Positions 56,082 through 64,000 of a DNA stretch of 64,000 nucleotides are shown in pieces. How positions within the stretch are numbered: the first letter of the stretch is position 1; every line of letters begins with the position of its first letter. The DNA is taken from contig JAAFJF010000013.1 of the NCBI GenBank assembly GCA_013298815.1, positions 1-64,000 on the forward strand, given 5' to 3'. The translations under genes and the position numbers were made by a program. The notes beneath the pieces were generated by a model. That model saw nothing but the letters and a program-made list of their open reading frames with translations, ran no database searches and was not told the origin of the DNA. The stretch comes from Polaromonas sp. (GTDB lineage: Bacteria > Pseudomonadota > Gammaproteobacteria > Burkholderiales > Burkholderiaceae_C).

Positions 56082-57530
56082 CTAAACCTCAATCACCCGC
56101 CCCGGATTCATGATGTTTTGCGGATCCAGCGCTCGCTTGATCGTCCGCATCAGCTCCATCGCCACGGGTGATTTGTAGTGGGGTAATTTGCCAACTTTCA
56201 GGCTGCCAATGCCGTGCTCGGCAGAGATGGAGCCCTGGAATTGCATCACCATGTCAAAAACCAACTCGTTCACGCCAGGTTCCTGGGTCTCTAGGAACAC
56301 TGCTTGGTCTGCGCCTTCCGGAGCTTGCAGGTTGTAGTGCAGGTTACCGTCGCCCAAATGACCATAGTTAACCAAGCGTGCGCCGGGGAAGGCTTCAGCC
56401 AGTTTGGCATCGGTCACGCGGACGAACTCGGGGATGCTGGACACAGGAATCGAGATATCGTGCTTGATGTTCAGCCCTTCTTGCGCCTGCGCCAGCGGAA
56501 TACTCTCGCGGATGTGCCACAGCTGCTTGGCCTGCGTCATGTTTTCGGCCACTACGGCGTCTAAAACGTGGCCTGCTTCCATGGCTTCTTCCAATAATCG
56601 CTCAAACTGCGCCTTGGCATGCGCTTCAGATTCTTGGTCAGAATTCTCTAAAACCACGCAATACGGCGCATCACTCATACCCAAAAACGGTACACGCTGT
56701 TGCGGAAAGTGCTTGCCCACCAAGCTCAAGGCAAATTGCCCCATCACCTCAAAACCTGTGAGTCCTGCGCTCAAATGCTTTTGCGCCAATTGTAATAACG
56801 ACACCGCTGCATCCAACGACGGCAGTGCTGCAAACGCTATCAACTTTGCAGCGGGTAGCGGGTACATCTTCATGGTCGCACCAGTGATGATGCCCAGCGT
56901 GCCTTCCGCGCCAATGAACAAATCGCGCAAATCGTAACCCGTGTTGTCTTTACGCAAGCCAGACAAGCCACTCCAAATCTCGCCCTGCGCCGTCACCACT
57001 TCCAACCCCAAGCACAGCTCCCGCGTGTTACCAAAGCGCACCACCTGCGTGCCGCCCGCGTTGGTGCTGAGATTGCCACCCACCATGCAGCTGCCTTGTG
57101 AACCCAGGCTCATGGGATATAGAAACCCCGCATCAAAACAAACTTGCCGCACATTTTGCAGCACACAGCCCGCATCCAGCGTGATCGTGCCGTTGCCAGC
57201 ATCCAGCTTGCGGACTTGGTTCATACGCTGCAGACTGAGCACGATTTGCGTGCCCGACGCATCCGGCGTTGACCCGACCACCATGCCCGTATTGCCACCT
57301 TGCGGCACGATGCTGACGCCTGAACCCGCTTTGTTACTGGCGGCGCAGGCTTTGACGATGGCGGCTACTTGCTCGGTTGAATTGGGTCGCACCACAGCCA
57401 AAGCTACCCCCCGCTCCCGCCCCCGCCAGTCGCGCACGTACTGCACGAGGTCGTTATCGGCAGATTCGATCAGGACGTGGGTAGGGCCGACGATGGTTTG
57501 TAGGTTTTGGAGTAGGGTTGAAAAAGACAT
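56082..57530 (-). CDS. FAD-linked oxidoreductase, D-2-hydroxy-acid type (GlcD-like)
   Basis: A 482-residue flavoprotein. The FAD domain has VRPNSTEQVAAIVKACA, VPQGGNTGMVVGS and GGNLSTNAGGTQVVRFGNTR, in parts. The C-terminus has NYGHLGDGNLHYN and EHGIGSLKVGKL, common to D-lactate and D-2-hydroxyglutarate dehydrogenases. The precise acid cannot be told. The gene is bracketed by inverted copies of the dispersed repeat (56024 and 57557). Confidence 0.85.
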   Translation of the reverse strand: MSFSTLLQNLQTIVGPTHVLIESADNDLVQYVRDWRGRERGVALAVVRPNSTEQVAAIVKACAASNKAGSGVSIVPQGGNTGMVVGSTPDASGTQIVLSLQRMNQVRKLDAGNGTITLDAGCVLQNVRQVCFDAGFLYPMSLGSQGSCMVGGNLSTNAGGTQVVRFGNTRELCLGLEVVTAQGEIWSGLSGLRKDNTGYDLRDLFIGAEGTLGIITGATMKMYPLPAAKLIAFAALPSLDAAVSLLQLAQKHLSAGLTGFEVMGQFALSLVGKHFPQQRVPFLGMSDAPYCVVLENSDQESEAHAKAQFERLLEEAMEAGHVLDAVVAENMTQAKQLWHIRESIPLAQAQEGLNIKHDISIPVSSIPEFVRVTDAKLAEAFPGARLVNYGHLGDGNLHYNLQAPEGADQAVFLETQEPGVNELVFDMVMQFQGSISAEHGIGSLKVGKLPHYKSPVAMELMRTIKRALDPQNIMNPGRVIEV

Positions 57531-57556
57531 GTTTTACTACAATTTCGTAAATTTTT

Positions 57557-57611
57557 TACTATGATTTTAATAGCTGCTCAGGCAATAAATACGACAAATA
57601 GAGTCATATTT
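57557..57611 (-). repeat. dispersed 50-bp repeat, inverted copy upstream of the oxidase gene
   Basis: On the plus strand reads CTATGATTTTAATAGCTGCT then CAGGCAATAAATACGACAAA and TAGAGTCATATT. It starts 27 bases upstream of the oxidase start and ends 25 bases from the pfp stop. Confidence 0.85.
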
Positions 57612-57635
57612 TTGCGTATTTCTGCTGAGCAGTAC

Positions 57636-58952
57636 TTACTTCACATCAAACTTTTTCAACTTCTTCTCCACCGCCACATTCTTCAATTGCACATACACCG
57701 GCAGGCCGTTTTTGTATTTCGGGTAGTCTTCGCCAGCAATCAGCGGGTTCAAATACTTTTTGCATTTGTCGGTGATGCCGAAGCCGTCTTTGCTGATGAA
57801 GTTGCGGGGCATGAACTTTTCGACGTTGGCGACCTTGGCCAAGTCTGCCACGCCGATTTTGTATTTGTACGGCACGTCGGAGATGCGTTCTACCGTTGGC
57901 ATGACGGCGTTTTTACCGGCTAGGGCCAGTTCAACGGCTTTTTGGCCGAGTTCGTAGGCTTGTTGCACGTCGGTTTTGGAGGCAATGTGGCGGGCGGCGC
58001 GTTGCAAATAGTCGGCTACGGCCCAGTGGAATTTGTAGCCCAAAGCTTCTTTGACCATGTTGGCGACCACGGGTGCCGCGCCGCCGAGTTGGGCGTGGCC
58101 AAAGGCGTCTTTGCTGCCTTGCTCGGCCAAAAACGTGCCATCGGGGTGGTGGCAGCCTTCGGACACGACCACGGTGCAGTAGCCGTGTTCTTTAACCAAC
58201 TTGTCCACGCGGGCGAGGAATTTCTTTTGGTCAAACACGATTTCTGGGAACAGGATGACTACGGGGATGCCGTGGTCTTCAATCAAGCCACCCGCAGCGG
58301 CAATCCAGCCGGCATGGCGACCCATGACTTCTAAAACGAAGACCTTGGTCGATGTTTTGCACATGGAGCGCACGTCAAACGAGGCTTCCAGCGCCGACAC
58401 GGCCACGTATTTGGCGACTGAGCCGAAGCCGGGGCAGCAGTCGGTGATCGGCAAATCGTTGTCCACGGTTTTAGGCACGTGGATGGCTTGCAGCGGGTAG
58501 TTCATGGCTTTGGACAGCTGGCTGACCTTGAAGCAGGTGTCCGCTGAGTCACCACCGCCGTTGTAGAAAAAGTAGCCGATGTTGTGGGCTTTGAAGACCT
58601 CGATCAGACGTTCGTACTCGACTTTGTTGGCTTCCAGCGACTTGAGCTTGAAGCGGCAAGAGCCGAATGCACCCGACGGCGTTTGGCGCAAGGCGGCGAT
58701 ACTGCTGGCGGATTCTTTGCTGGTGTCGATCAAATCTTCCGTCAGCGCGCCAATGATGCCGTTGCGACCGGCAAAGACCTTGCCGATTTTGTCTTTGTGC
58801 AAACGCGCTGTTTCTATGACACCGCAAGCCGAGGCGTTGATGACAGAGGTGACGCCGCCGGACTGGGCGTAGAAGGCGTTCATTTTTTTGATAGGTGCTT
58901 TAGATTTAGCTTTAGATGCAGCTTTGATGGGGGCAGTTTTTTTTGTAGCCAT
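57636..58952 (-). CDS. pfp: pyrophosphate-type 6-phosphofructokinase
   Basis: A 438-residue enzyme that phosphorylates fructose-6-phosphate, or runs in reverse, using pyrophosphate. A Lys/Ala-rich N-terminal extension (about 22 residues) precedes the core. The motifs are NGGGDSADT (replacing the ATP-type GGDGS) and PKTVDNDLPIT, which has Lys in the position diagnostic of PPi enzymes. EVMGRHAGWIAA binds the sugar phosphate. The choice of PPi over ATP is inferred from these residues. Confidence 0.88.
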   Translation of the reverse strand: MATKKTAPIKAASKAKSKAPIKKMNAFYAQSGGVTSVINASACGVIETARLHKDKIGKVFAGRNGIIGALTEDLIDTSKESASSIAALRQTPSGAFGSCRFKLKSLEANKVEYERLIEVFKAHNIGYFFYNGGGDSADTCFKVSQLSKAMNYPLQAIHVPKTVDNDLPITDCCPGFGSVAKYVAVSALEASFDVRSMCKTSTKVFVLEVMGRHAGWIAAAGGLIEDHGIPVVILFPEIVFDQKKFLARVDKLVKEHGYCTVVVSEGCHHPDGTFLAEQGSKDAFGHAQLGGAAPVVANMVKEALGYKFHWAVADYLQRAARHIASKTDVQQAYELGQKAVELALAGKNAVMPTVERISDVPYKYKIGVADLAKVANVEKFMPRNFISKDGFGITDKCKKYLNPLIAGEDYPKYKNGLPVYVQLKNVAVEKKLKKFDVK

Positions 58953-58990
58953 AAAAAATCCTATATTTAAAATTTAACGATATTTAAAAT

Positions 58991-59437
58991 TCAAGACAAA
59001 ACTTCGGGACGAATGTTTGTATGTGCACCTAAAGCCGCGGCAATCGCTTGTGCATTTTTCGCCGCAATCAAACGCTGGCGCACATGCAGCGCACAAGCGG
59101 TGAACAAAATCACGCACAGCACGACCTCAATCATCGCCAAATAATTACTCGGCGCTTTGTCGCCCCAAGCGCGCACCACGCCTTCAATGAAGTACAGCCA
59201 TACAAACAAACTGACCCACCGGTAGGTGAACATGCGATTTTTCAGCAAACCTGCCAGTGGAATGCACAGCGGTAGCACTTTGAGCACCAATAGTGAGCCG
59301 CCAGGGCGTATCGGCGCTAACCACAGCTCCCACAACAGGCCCAGCAGAATTAGACCAAGCAAACTGGTCACTGCGGCTATGCGCGTCAACGTCACGTATT
59401 GAGGGGGGGAGGTGGTCAAAACTTGTGGTGCAGTCAT
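58991..59437 (-). CDS. DUF2069 membrane protein
   Basis: A 148-residue protein with four membrane helices: SLLGLILLGLLWELWL, LLVLKVLPLCIPLAGLL, YRWVSLFVWLYFIEG, and MIEVVLCVILFTACAL. The family is DUF2069, often adjacent to wrbA and yihY; here wrbA is absent. The start is ATG at 59437; the longer frame runs into yihY and is not family-like. Confidence 0.85.
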   Translation of the reverse strand: MTAPQVLTTSPPQYVTLTRIAAVTSLLGLILLGLLWELWLAPIRPGGSLLVLKVLPLCIPLAGLLKNRMFTYRWVSLFVWLYFIEGVVRAWGDKAPSNYLAMIEVVLCVILFTACALHVRQRLIAAKNAQAIAAALGAHTNIRPEVLS

Positions 59438-59471
59438 AAAAACGAGGGTTTTCCAATGGCATGATAGAGGT

Positions 59472-60689
59472 ATGCAAAAACTGAAGGCTTCTATTAAGCA
59501 ACTCTTAGATGATTTTATGCGCGATGCGCTCACTTTCCCGTGGAAAAACACGGCTTTGACGCTGCGCGAGCGCTTTAAAGAAGACCATTTGGGCTTAACC
59601 GCTAGCAGCTTGACCTTTACCACCATCATCTCCATCGTGCCGCTGTTCACCGTGGCGTTGGCGATATTCAGCGTTTTTCCCATGTTTGGCAAGATGCAAA
59701 TTGGTTTACAGCAGTTGTTGGTCGATAGTTTGATTCCCGACAACATTGCCCGCCAAGTGCTCAGTTATTTAGGGCAATTTGCCACCAAAGCTAGCAAAAT
59801 AGGTTGGGTGGGTGCGTTGGCGTTTTTGGTGTCCGCTTTGATGCTGATTTTGACGATTGACCGCCAGCTTAACAACATCTGGCGCGTCCGCACGACCCGC
59901 CACCTAGCGCGGCGCATCATTGTGTATTGGACGCTGCTGACACTTGGGCCTTTGTTGCTGGGTTTGAGTTTGACGTTCAGCTCCTACGTCATGTCGGCAT
60001 CTAAAGGCTGGGTGTCGGTGCTGCCAGGCGGGGTGAAAGTGCTGCTTGATGCGCTGGAGTTTGTGGTTGTCGCCACGGGCCTAGCAGCTATGTACCGATT
60101 TGTACCCAACACACGGGTGCGCGGGTCGCATGCCTTGTTGGGCGGTTTGTTCAGCGCGCTAGGTTTAGAGCTGGCAAAACGCGGTTTGGCGTGGTATTTG
60201 GCGACAGTGCCTACTATTTCAGCCGTGTATGGCGCGTTTGCCACCGTGCCTATTTTGTTGATTTGGATTTACGTGGCTTGGGTCATCGTGCTTTTGGGCG
60301 CTGTCGTAGCGGCTTATTTGCCCAGCTTGCAAAGCGGTATCGCTAGGCGCGGCGACACGCCGGGTTGGAATTACCAACTGGCGTTAGAGATTTTGCAGAC
60401 TTTGGCTCGAAAAGGCGTGGGTAAGAATTTAGACACCCTGTCCAAAGAACTCCGTGTAGACGACTTGCAGCTAGAGGCTCCCTTGCAAACGCTGCTTGGC
60501 TTAGATTGGGTTGGTAAGTTGGACGAAGACATCACAGGGCAGGGTGGCAGATACGTCTTACTCGTTAATCCGGCAACAACGCTGCTTGCGCCGCTGAGTC
60601 AGCGTTTGCTGTTGCCCAAGGAAGAAGCAACGCAGAAAATATGGGTAAAAGGCCACTTGTCTGAGACTTATCTGTTTGAAGTGCTGTAA
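59472..60689 (+). CDS. yihY: YihY/BrkB-family inner-membrane protein
   Basis: A 405-residue membrane protein with about six helices in the first 300 residues: LTASSLTFTTIISIVPLFTV, WVGALAFLVSALMLILTIDR, and PILLIWIYVAWVIVLLGAVVAAYLP, in parts. The last 110 residues are cytoplasmic with a winged-helix look (LEILQTLARKGVG). Function is uncertain; it was once called ribonuclease BN. The start at 59472 is chosen for family fit; the SD is weak. Confidence 0.85.
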   Translation: MQKLKASIKQLLDDFMRDALTFPWKNTALTLRERFKEDHLGLTASSLTFTTIISIVPLFTVALAIFSVFPMFGKMQIGLQQLLVDSLIPDNIARQVLSYLGQFATKASKIGWVGALAFLVSALMLILTIDRQLNNIWRVRTTRHLARRIIVYWTLLTLGPLLLGLSLTFSSYVMSASKGWVSVLPGGVKVLLDALEFVVVATGLAAMYRFVPNTRVRGSHALLGGLFSALGLELAKRGLAWYLATVPTISAVYGAFATVPILLIWIYVAWVIVLLGAVVAAYLPSLQSGIARRGDTPGWNYQLALEILQTLARKGVGKNLDTLSKELRVDDLQLEAPLQTLLGLDWVGKLDEDITGQGGRYVLLVNPATTLLAPLSQRLLLPKEEATQKIWVKGHLSETYLFEVL

Positions 60690-60696
60690 ATGACTT

Positions 60697-60752
60697 AAAT
60701 ATGACTCTAGCCAGCGTATTTTCTGCCTAAGTAGCTATAAAAATAATAGCAT
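60697..60752 (+). repeat. dispersed 50-bp repeat, copy between yihY and the SulP gene
   Basis: Reads ATATGACTCTAGCCAGCGTA then TTTTCTGCCTAAGTAGCTAT and AAAAATAATAGCA. It starts eight bases after the yihY stop. Confidence 0.9.
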
Positions 60753-60809
60753 AAAGCTTAATTAAGCTTTGAGGTAGCGTTAAACAAACGTTAAACAAGC
60801 GTTAAATAA
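60753..60809. repeat. palindrome and 11-bp tandem repeat after yihY
   Basis: AAAGCTTAATTAAGCTTT (60753-60770) is a perfect 18-base palindrome joined to the repeat copy. Next come three tandem 11-base units of the form GCGTTAAACAA (60777-60809). The site lies between two convergent genes and may be a terminator or a remnant insertion. Confidence 0.6.
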
Positions 60810-60835
60810 GTTTCTAAATATCAATCGGGAAATAT

Positions 60836-62569
60836 TCAAATATAAGCCGCACTGTCCTTCAAGGCTTCATCTTGCATCCTAAACGCTGCCACCGCCTCCG
60901 CATCGGTGCGGTACATGCGCAATAGCGGCCATTCTTGGTCTTGGCTGGGTAGTTCTTTGGCAGCTATCAAAATGCGTTCAACGGGCAGTTTGATACCGCT
61001 GATGTGCAGGGTGATGCCGCGTTCTAGCAGCATGTGGCGGACTTGGCGGAATACTTCTAGACCTGTGGCGTCAATGCGGTTGATGGGTTGGGCGAACAGG
61101 CAAACGCTTTGGGTGTTGGGGTGCGACGTTAGGTGCGCCAAAATAGCCCGCTCAAACTCGCTGGCAGAGGCAAAATCAAGCTCGGCGTCCATGCGCAGCG
61201 CATACAGACTGTGCCCCAGCGCCGGCAAATGCCACAAATGGCGGTCGCGCAGGCTGCCATCGGAGTGCAAACCCACTTCGATGATGCGCGGGTGCAGCCG
61301 CAGGTACAAAAAGTGCCCCAAACCCATGAGCAAACCAGTGATGATGCCCCAATACAGCTTAGGCGCACTCAGCGCAGTAACTGCAAATGTGGCCAGTGCG
61401 CTGAAGGTCTCCATTTTTGACACCTGCCACAGCTTGGTGAAGTTTTTGGGCACCAGCAGCGTATAAATGGCTGCAACCACGATAGCTGCCAACACCGACT
61501 GTGGCACATGGTGCAAACCGGGCATGAAAAACAGCAGCGCTAGCATTGCCATGGTGACGCCCACCACACTGGCCCAAGCGGTGGTAGCGCCAGCATAAAG
61601 GTTTAAGGCAGAGCGAGAAAACGACGAACTGGTTGGAAACGCACCACTCAAGCCCGAGGCGATTTTTGCCAAGCCTTGCCCTATCAAATCTTGATTTTGG
61701 TTCCACTGTTGGCCACCCTTTTGACTTTCAACCTTGGCGCTGGAGGCAGTTTCAATGAAGCTGACCAAAGTAATCACCAAAACGGGCAGCAATAACTGAC
61801 CGAAGGTTTCCAGCGACAGCATCGATGGCTTATATACAGACGGCAAACCAGCGGGTAGCGCCCCGATCACAGCACCGCCGCTGGCTTCAAAGCCCATGTT
61901 GTAGCTGACGATTGAGGCCGCCAGCATTAACAGCACAACGGCAGGCAAACGCGGCACAAAGCGTCTTGCACCTAGTAAAAACACCAAACTGGCAGCACCA
62001 AACAACGCTGCCGTGCTGTGAAAAGCTGGCATGTGCTGATGGCTGATTTGCGACCATATTTGCGCTGCCATGCTGTAAAAGTTACCTTTGAATCCGAGCA
62101 AGGCGGGTAGTTGCGAGGTCAAAATCAGCAATGCCGCCGCTTGTGTGAAGCCCATCAACACTGGCGCACTGATGATGTTGAGCAGCCAACCAAAGCGCGC
62201 AAAGCCCAACAGCATTTGCGCCAAACCCGTCAGCAGCGCCAGCCAGACGGCTAAATTCACCCACTCAGCGCTGCCCGGCTGAGCCAAACCTGTCAATGCC
62301 GACCCCACCATCAAGGCTGTCAACGCCGTGGGCCCAACCGATAGACGAGAGGACGAACTCCACATTGCTGCAACCAGCGCAGGCAAAAGTGCCGCATAAA
62401 TCCCCGTAACCAAAGGCATACCCGCCACCGCTGCGTAGGCCACAGCTTGCGGAATCATCATCAAACCCACGGTGATGCCGGCTGACAGTTCGCCTTTAAG
62501 CAGCGGTAGTGTCAATTTCGGCCAAGCCAGAAAAGGAAAAAAGCGTTGAAATTTAGCTAAATTTTGCAT
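60836..62569 (-). CDS. SulP-family anion transporter with STAS domain
   Basis: A 577-residue transporter of sulfate or related anions. The membrane part has the SulP start (PLLKGELSAGITVGLMMIPQ), AMWSSSSRLSVGPTALTA, and about 12 helices. The STAS domain (about residues 450-555) holds QPINRIDATGLEVFRQV. Substrate is probably sulfate or bicarbonate, not determined here. Confidence 0.88.
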   Translation of the reverse strand: MQNLAKFQRFFPFLAWPKLTLPLLKGELSAGITVGLMMIPQAVAYAAVAGMPLVTGIYAALLPALVAAMWSSSSRLSVGPTALTALMVGSALTGLAQPGSAEWVNLAVWLALLTGLAQMLLGFARFGWLLNIISAPVLMGFTQAAALLILTSQLPALLGFKGNFYSMAAQIWSQISHQHMPAFHSTAALFGAASLVFLLGARRFVPRLPAVVLLMLAASIVSYNMGFEASGGAVIGALPAGLPSVYKPSMLSLETFGQLLLPVLVITLVSFIETASSAKVESQKGGQQWNQNQDLIGQGLAKIASGLSGAFPTSSSFSRSALNLYAGATTAWASVVGVTMAMLALLFFMPGLHHVPQSVLAAIVVAAIYTLLVPKNFTKLWQVSKMETFSALATFAVTALSAPKLYWGIITGLLMGLGHFLYLRLHPRIIEVGLHSDGSLRDRHLWHLPALGHSLYALRMDAELDFASASEFERAILAHLTSHPNTQSVCLFAQPINRIDATGLEVFRQVRHMLLERGITLHISGIKLPVERILIAAKELPSQDQEWPLLRMYRTDAEAVAAFRMQDEALKDSAAYI

Positions 62570-62609
62570 TAGCTTAGATACTAATGCATATTTAGAATTA
62601 TTTTTGAAA

Positions 62610-63005
62610 TTATTTCCAGAGCAAATCGCCTAAATATCGCCCTGGCGCAAACGTAAAAAAACCTGCAATCAGGCAAGCGCCAACATATAAACGAATCATG
62701 GTCTTGCGATGGCCAGTGATGTTGCCTTGCGCTAAATATCGGAATGCACCGAAAAGCGAGAAAAACGTCAGAGGTACCAGCAGGTGAATCGGCGAAAAAC
62801 CATACAGATTGAAGCCCAAACCGCTGCTGATAAAGATGGCCGATATGGCAGTGACGAGCATCATCGTCACCCAAGCATAGCCAAAAGCGCGGTGCAGTTT
62901 GGGGCGTTTGGTCATGCCAAGTCGTGCCCACATGGCGAATGGCCCGATCACGGTAGCGGTTATGGCAGCCGTCATATGGACGGCAATCAAGGGTGACATA
63001 CTCAT
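62610..63005 (-). CDS. DUF2306 membrane protein
   Basis: A 131-residue protein with four helices, of the DUF2306 family (IAVHMTAAITATVIGPFAMW, KRPKLHRAFGYAWV, and GHRKTMIRLYVGACLIAGFF). The two His that could bind heme are in HMTA and KLHR. It overlaps the HTH gene by four bases (ATGA), so they are coupled. Confidence 0.85.
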   Translation of the reverse strand: MSMSPLIAVHMTAAITATVIGPFAMWARLGMTKRPKLHRAFGYAWVTMMLVTAISAIFISSGLGFNLYGFSPIHLLVPLTFFSLFGAFRYLAQGNITGHRKTMIRLYVGACLIAGFFTFAPGRYLGDLLWK

Positions 63006-63541
63006 AATTTTCTGCCCAAATACTTCTCAACCTGCCGCTTTTCCCAATTCGCATTCATAAACGGCATGGTGCCAAACACCCGCATGCCATGAAACAAAAT
63101 GCCTAAACCCCAGCCTAAAGCAGGCCAGATGACCCATATATAGCTCGGCGATTTGATGAAATTGAAAACCGCCAAAGCACTGATAACAATGACGTATTTG
63201 GCCAAATGCCCATAAAAACCGCGAATTTTGCGGACGTGGCGAAAGGCAGCTTCTTCGTCGGCATTGATGCTTTGCGTTTGAAATGATGGAGTTGGGCTAC
63301 TGTTTGATTGATTAACCGCTTGGTTAAATGGCGAGTTCAAAGTTGATGGCATGGCGGGCTCCTGAGTGGCTTGCAAAGTAGAAAATTCGATCTCAAAGAC
63401 CGAAGAAAGTGACTTCAGGGTTTCGTTGCTGGCGGGCAAACCACGCTCAATACGCTGAATGGTGCGAACACTCAAGCCGCTTAACTCGGCCAATTGTTCT
63501 TGCGACCAGCCGCGTTGCAGACGTAATTTTTGTACCAACAT
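63002..63541 (-). CDS. XRE-type regulator fused to a 2TM membrane domain
   Basis: A 179-residue protein. Residues 1-58 form a Cro/CI-type HTH (LVQKLRLQRGWSQEQLAELS, GLSVRTIQRIERG), then a Ser/Asn-rich linker, and a 2TM domain (VRKIRGFYGHLAKYVIVISA, AVFNFIKSPSYIWVIWPALG, split). The C-terminus is EKRQVEKYLGRKL. A membrane-bound transcription factor is inferred. It is coupled to DUF2306. Confidence 0.85.
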   Translation of the reverse strand: MLVQKLRLQRGWSQEQLAELSGLSVRTIQRIERGLPASNETLKSLSSVFEIEFSTLQATQEPAMPSTLNSPFNQAVNQSNSSPTPSFQTQSINADEEAAFRHVRKIRGFYGHLAKYVIVISALAVFNFIKSPSYIWVIWPALGWGLGILFHGMRVFGTMPFMNANWEKRQVEKYLGRKL

Positions 63542-63804
63542 GATTGAAATTTCCCGTTTGATTGCTGTTGCGTCAATCTACGACGCCCTGTCATCACCAG
63601 CCATAAGTTTAGGAACCATGCAGAGGTTTGACCACGACAGCATAACGTCATTTAAGCGCCAATTCAGCGACTTTGAGGTGTCACCAACCCGAATTGAGGC
63701 GACTTTGTGATGACTTTAGGGCGACAGTGCTGGTTTTTTAAGCAAAAGTCATGGAAGAAGTTAGTCAAACTGCAACTGCTTATGCAGATAGTTAATCATG
63801 ATTA

Positions 63805-64000
63805 TTAAGGCCAGCATGCTACAACAACGCTGCGTTTCACCGCTGCTTTTCGTAAATCTTGATCTATTGTTGCCAAGGGACAGCCAAGGTTTTCTGCCAA
63901 TAGCAAGTACGTTGCGTCATAGGATGATAGGCCATCATCCAGAGATCGTAGCGTTAGCTGCTTCACTGCACGGGTGTCTTCGGGTGACATAACATGTGCT
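63805..64000 (-). CDS. PIN-domain (VapC-like) protein, C-terminal part, runs off the window
   Basis: The visible 64 residues, open at the right edge, read SSYDATYLLLAENLGCPLAT and IDQDLRKAAV, the last part of a PIN ribonuclease domain with the catalytic Asp in LATID. This resembles VapC toxins. The frame continues past base 64000, so the start and any antitoxin (VapB) are not seen. Bases 63542-63804 have no gene I support. Confidence 0.7.
   Translation of the reverse strand, partial: AHVMSPEDTRAVKQLTLRSLDDGLSSYDATYLLLAENLGCPLATIDQDLRKAAVKRSVVVACWP

Noticed and set aside
57561-57923. Open frame of 120 residues starting in the inverted repeat (MILIAAQAINTTNR)
   Set aside because: It runs antisense through pfp with no RBS; only its first part, the repeat-encoded signal-like segment, is meaningful.
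63459-63710. Plus-strand frame of 83 residues beside the HTH gene
   Set aside because: Overlaps the HTH start antisense, low-complexity, no family.
1-64000. tRNA, rRNA, CRISPR, insertion-sequence or phage genes
   Set aside because: No T-arm signature apart from tmRNA, no spaced direct repeats of CRISPR type, and no transposase or integrase motif in any frame.

Overview
The window is a stretch of bacterial chromosome, almost certainly betaproteobacterial (order Burkholderiales, most like Comamonadaceae). The signs are the gene run gyrA-pheA-tyrA-aroA/cmk-rpsA-ihfB-lapA-lapB-rfaE1-hldD with AroA and Cmk fused in one frame, a one-piece tmRNA whose tag reads ANDERFALAA, a Bug-type solute-binding protein, a pyrophosphate-type phosphofructokinase and the glnA-ntrB-ntrC group. 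Base composition looks moderate rather than GC-rich. No rRNA, tRNA, CRISPR array, insertion sequence or prophage gene was recognised. The photolyase genes and DNA-repair enzymes would suit a sunlit freshwater bacterium, but that is inference.

Layout. 1-5.2 kb: an Ala-rich lipoprotein, then the leftward group dapA-bamC-MBL hydrolase, and an MFS transporter coupled to an unlisted 45-residue membrane peptide. 5.3-10.7 kb: parE, a lytic transglycosylase and parC. 10.7-14.3 kb: a small orphan, tungstate-type ABC genes tupB-tupC without tupA, a GAF-Fis regulator without an AAA+ domain, and crcB. 14.3-27.9 kb: a ComEA-like protein with a long Lys/Ala tail, then the core block from hldD back to gyrA. 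28-32.4 kb: an OmpA-like protein, ubiG, gph, a large unknown exported protein, and ssrA. 32.6-38.6 kb: a fasciclin protein, HiPIP, a DCC protein, and a tightly packed group of three photolyase/cryptochrome genes with a DUF2256 zinc-ribbon-like protein. 38.7-44.3 kb: a pseudouridine synthase, a YncE-type propeller, a polysaccharide deacetylase, a sterol-desaturase-type hydroxylase, an EI24 protein and a CinA-type protein. 44.3-49.4 kb: glnA with a visible sigma-54 promoter, then ntrB and ntrC. 49.4-64 kb: xth, folA, a pair of small membrane paralogues, thyA, a Bug protein, an MFS transporter, a GlcD-type oxidase, pfp, DUF2069, YihY, SulP, a two-gene HTH/DUF2306 unit, and a partial PIN-domain gene at the right edge.

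The most unusual signal is a dispersed repeat of about 50 bp, seen here in 12 clear copies and one degenerate copy. Its core is TAGCCGGCGTATTTACTGCC followed by TAAGCAGCTATTAAA. Most intergenic copies sit just past a stop codon. Five copies lie inside genes. Two inverted copies supply nearly the whole signal peptide of unrelated exported proteins, the degenerate copy overlaps a third signal peptide, and two forward copies are spliced in frame into a photolyase and a pseudouridine synthase. This looks like a mobile or expanding element whose translation is repeatedly recruited into proteins.
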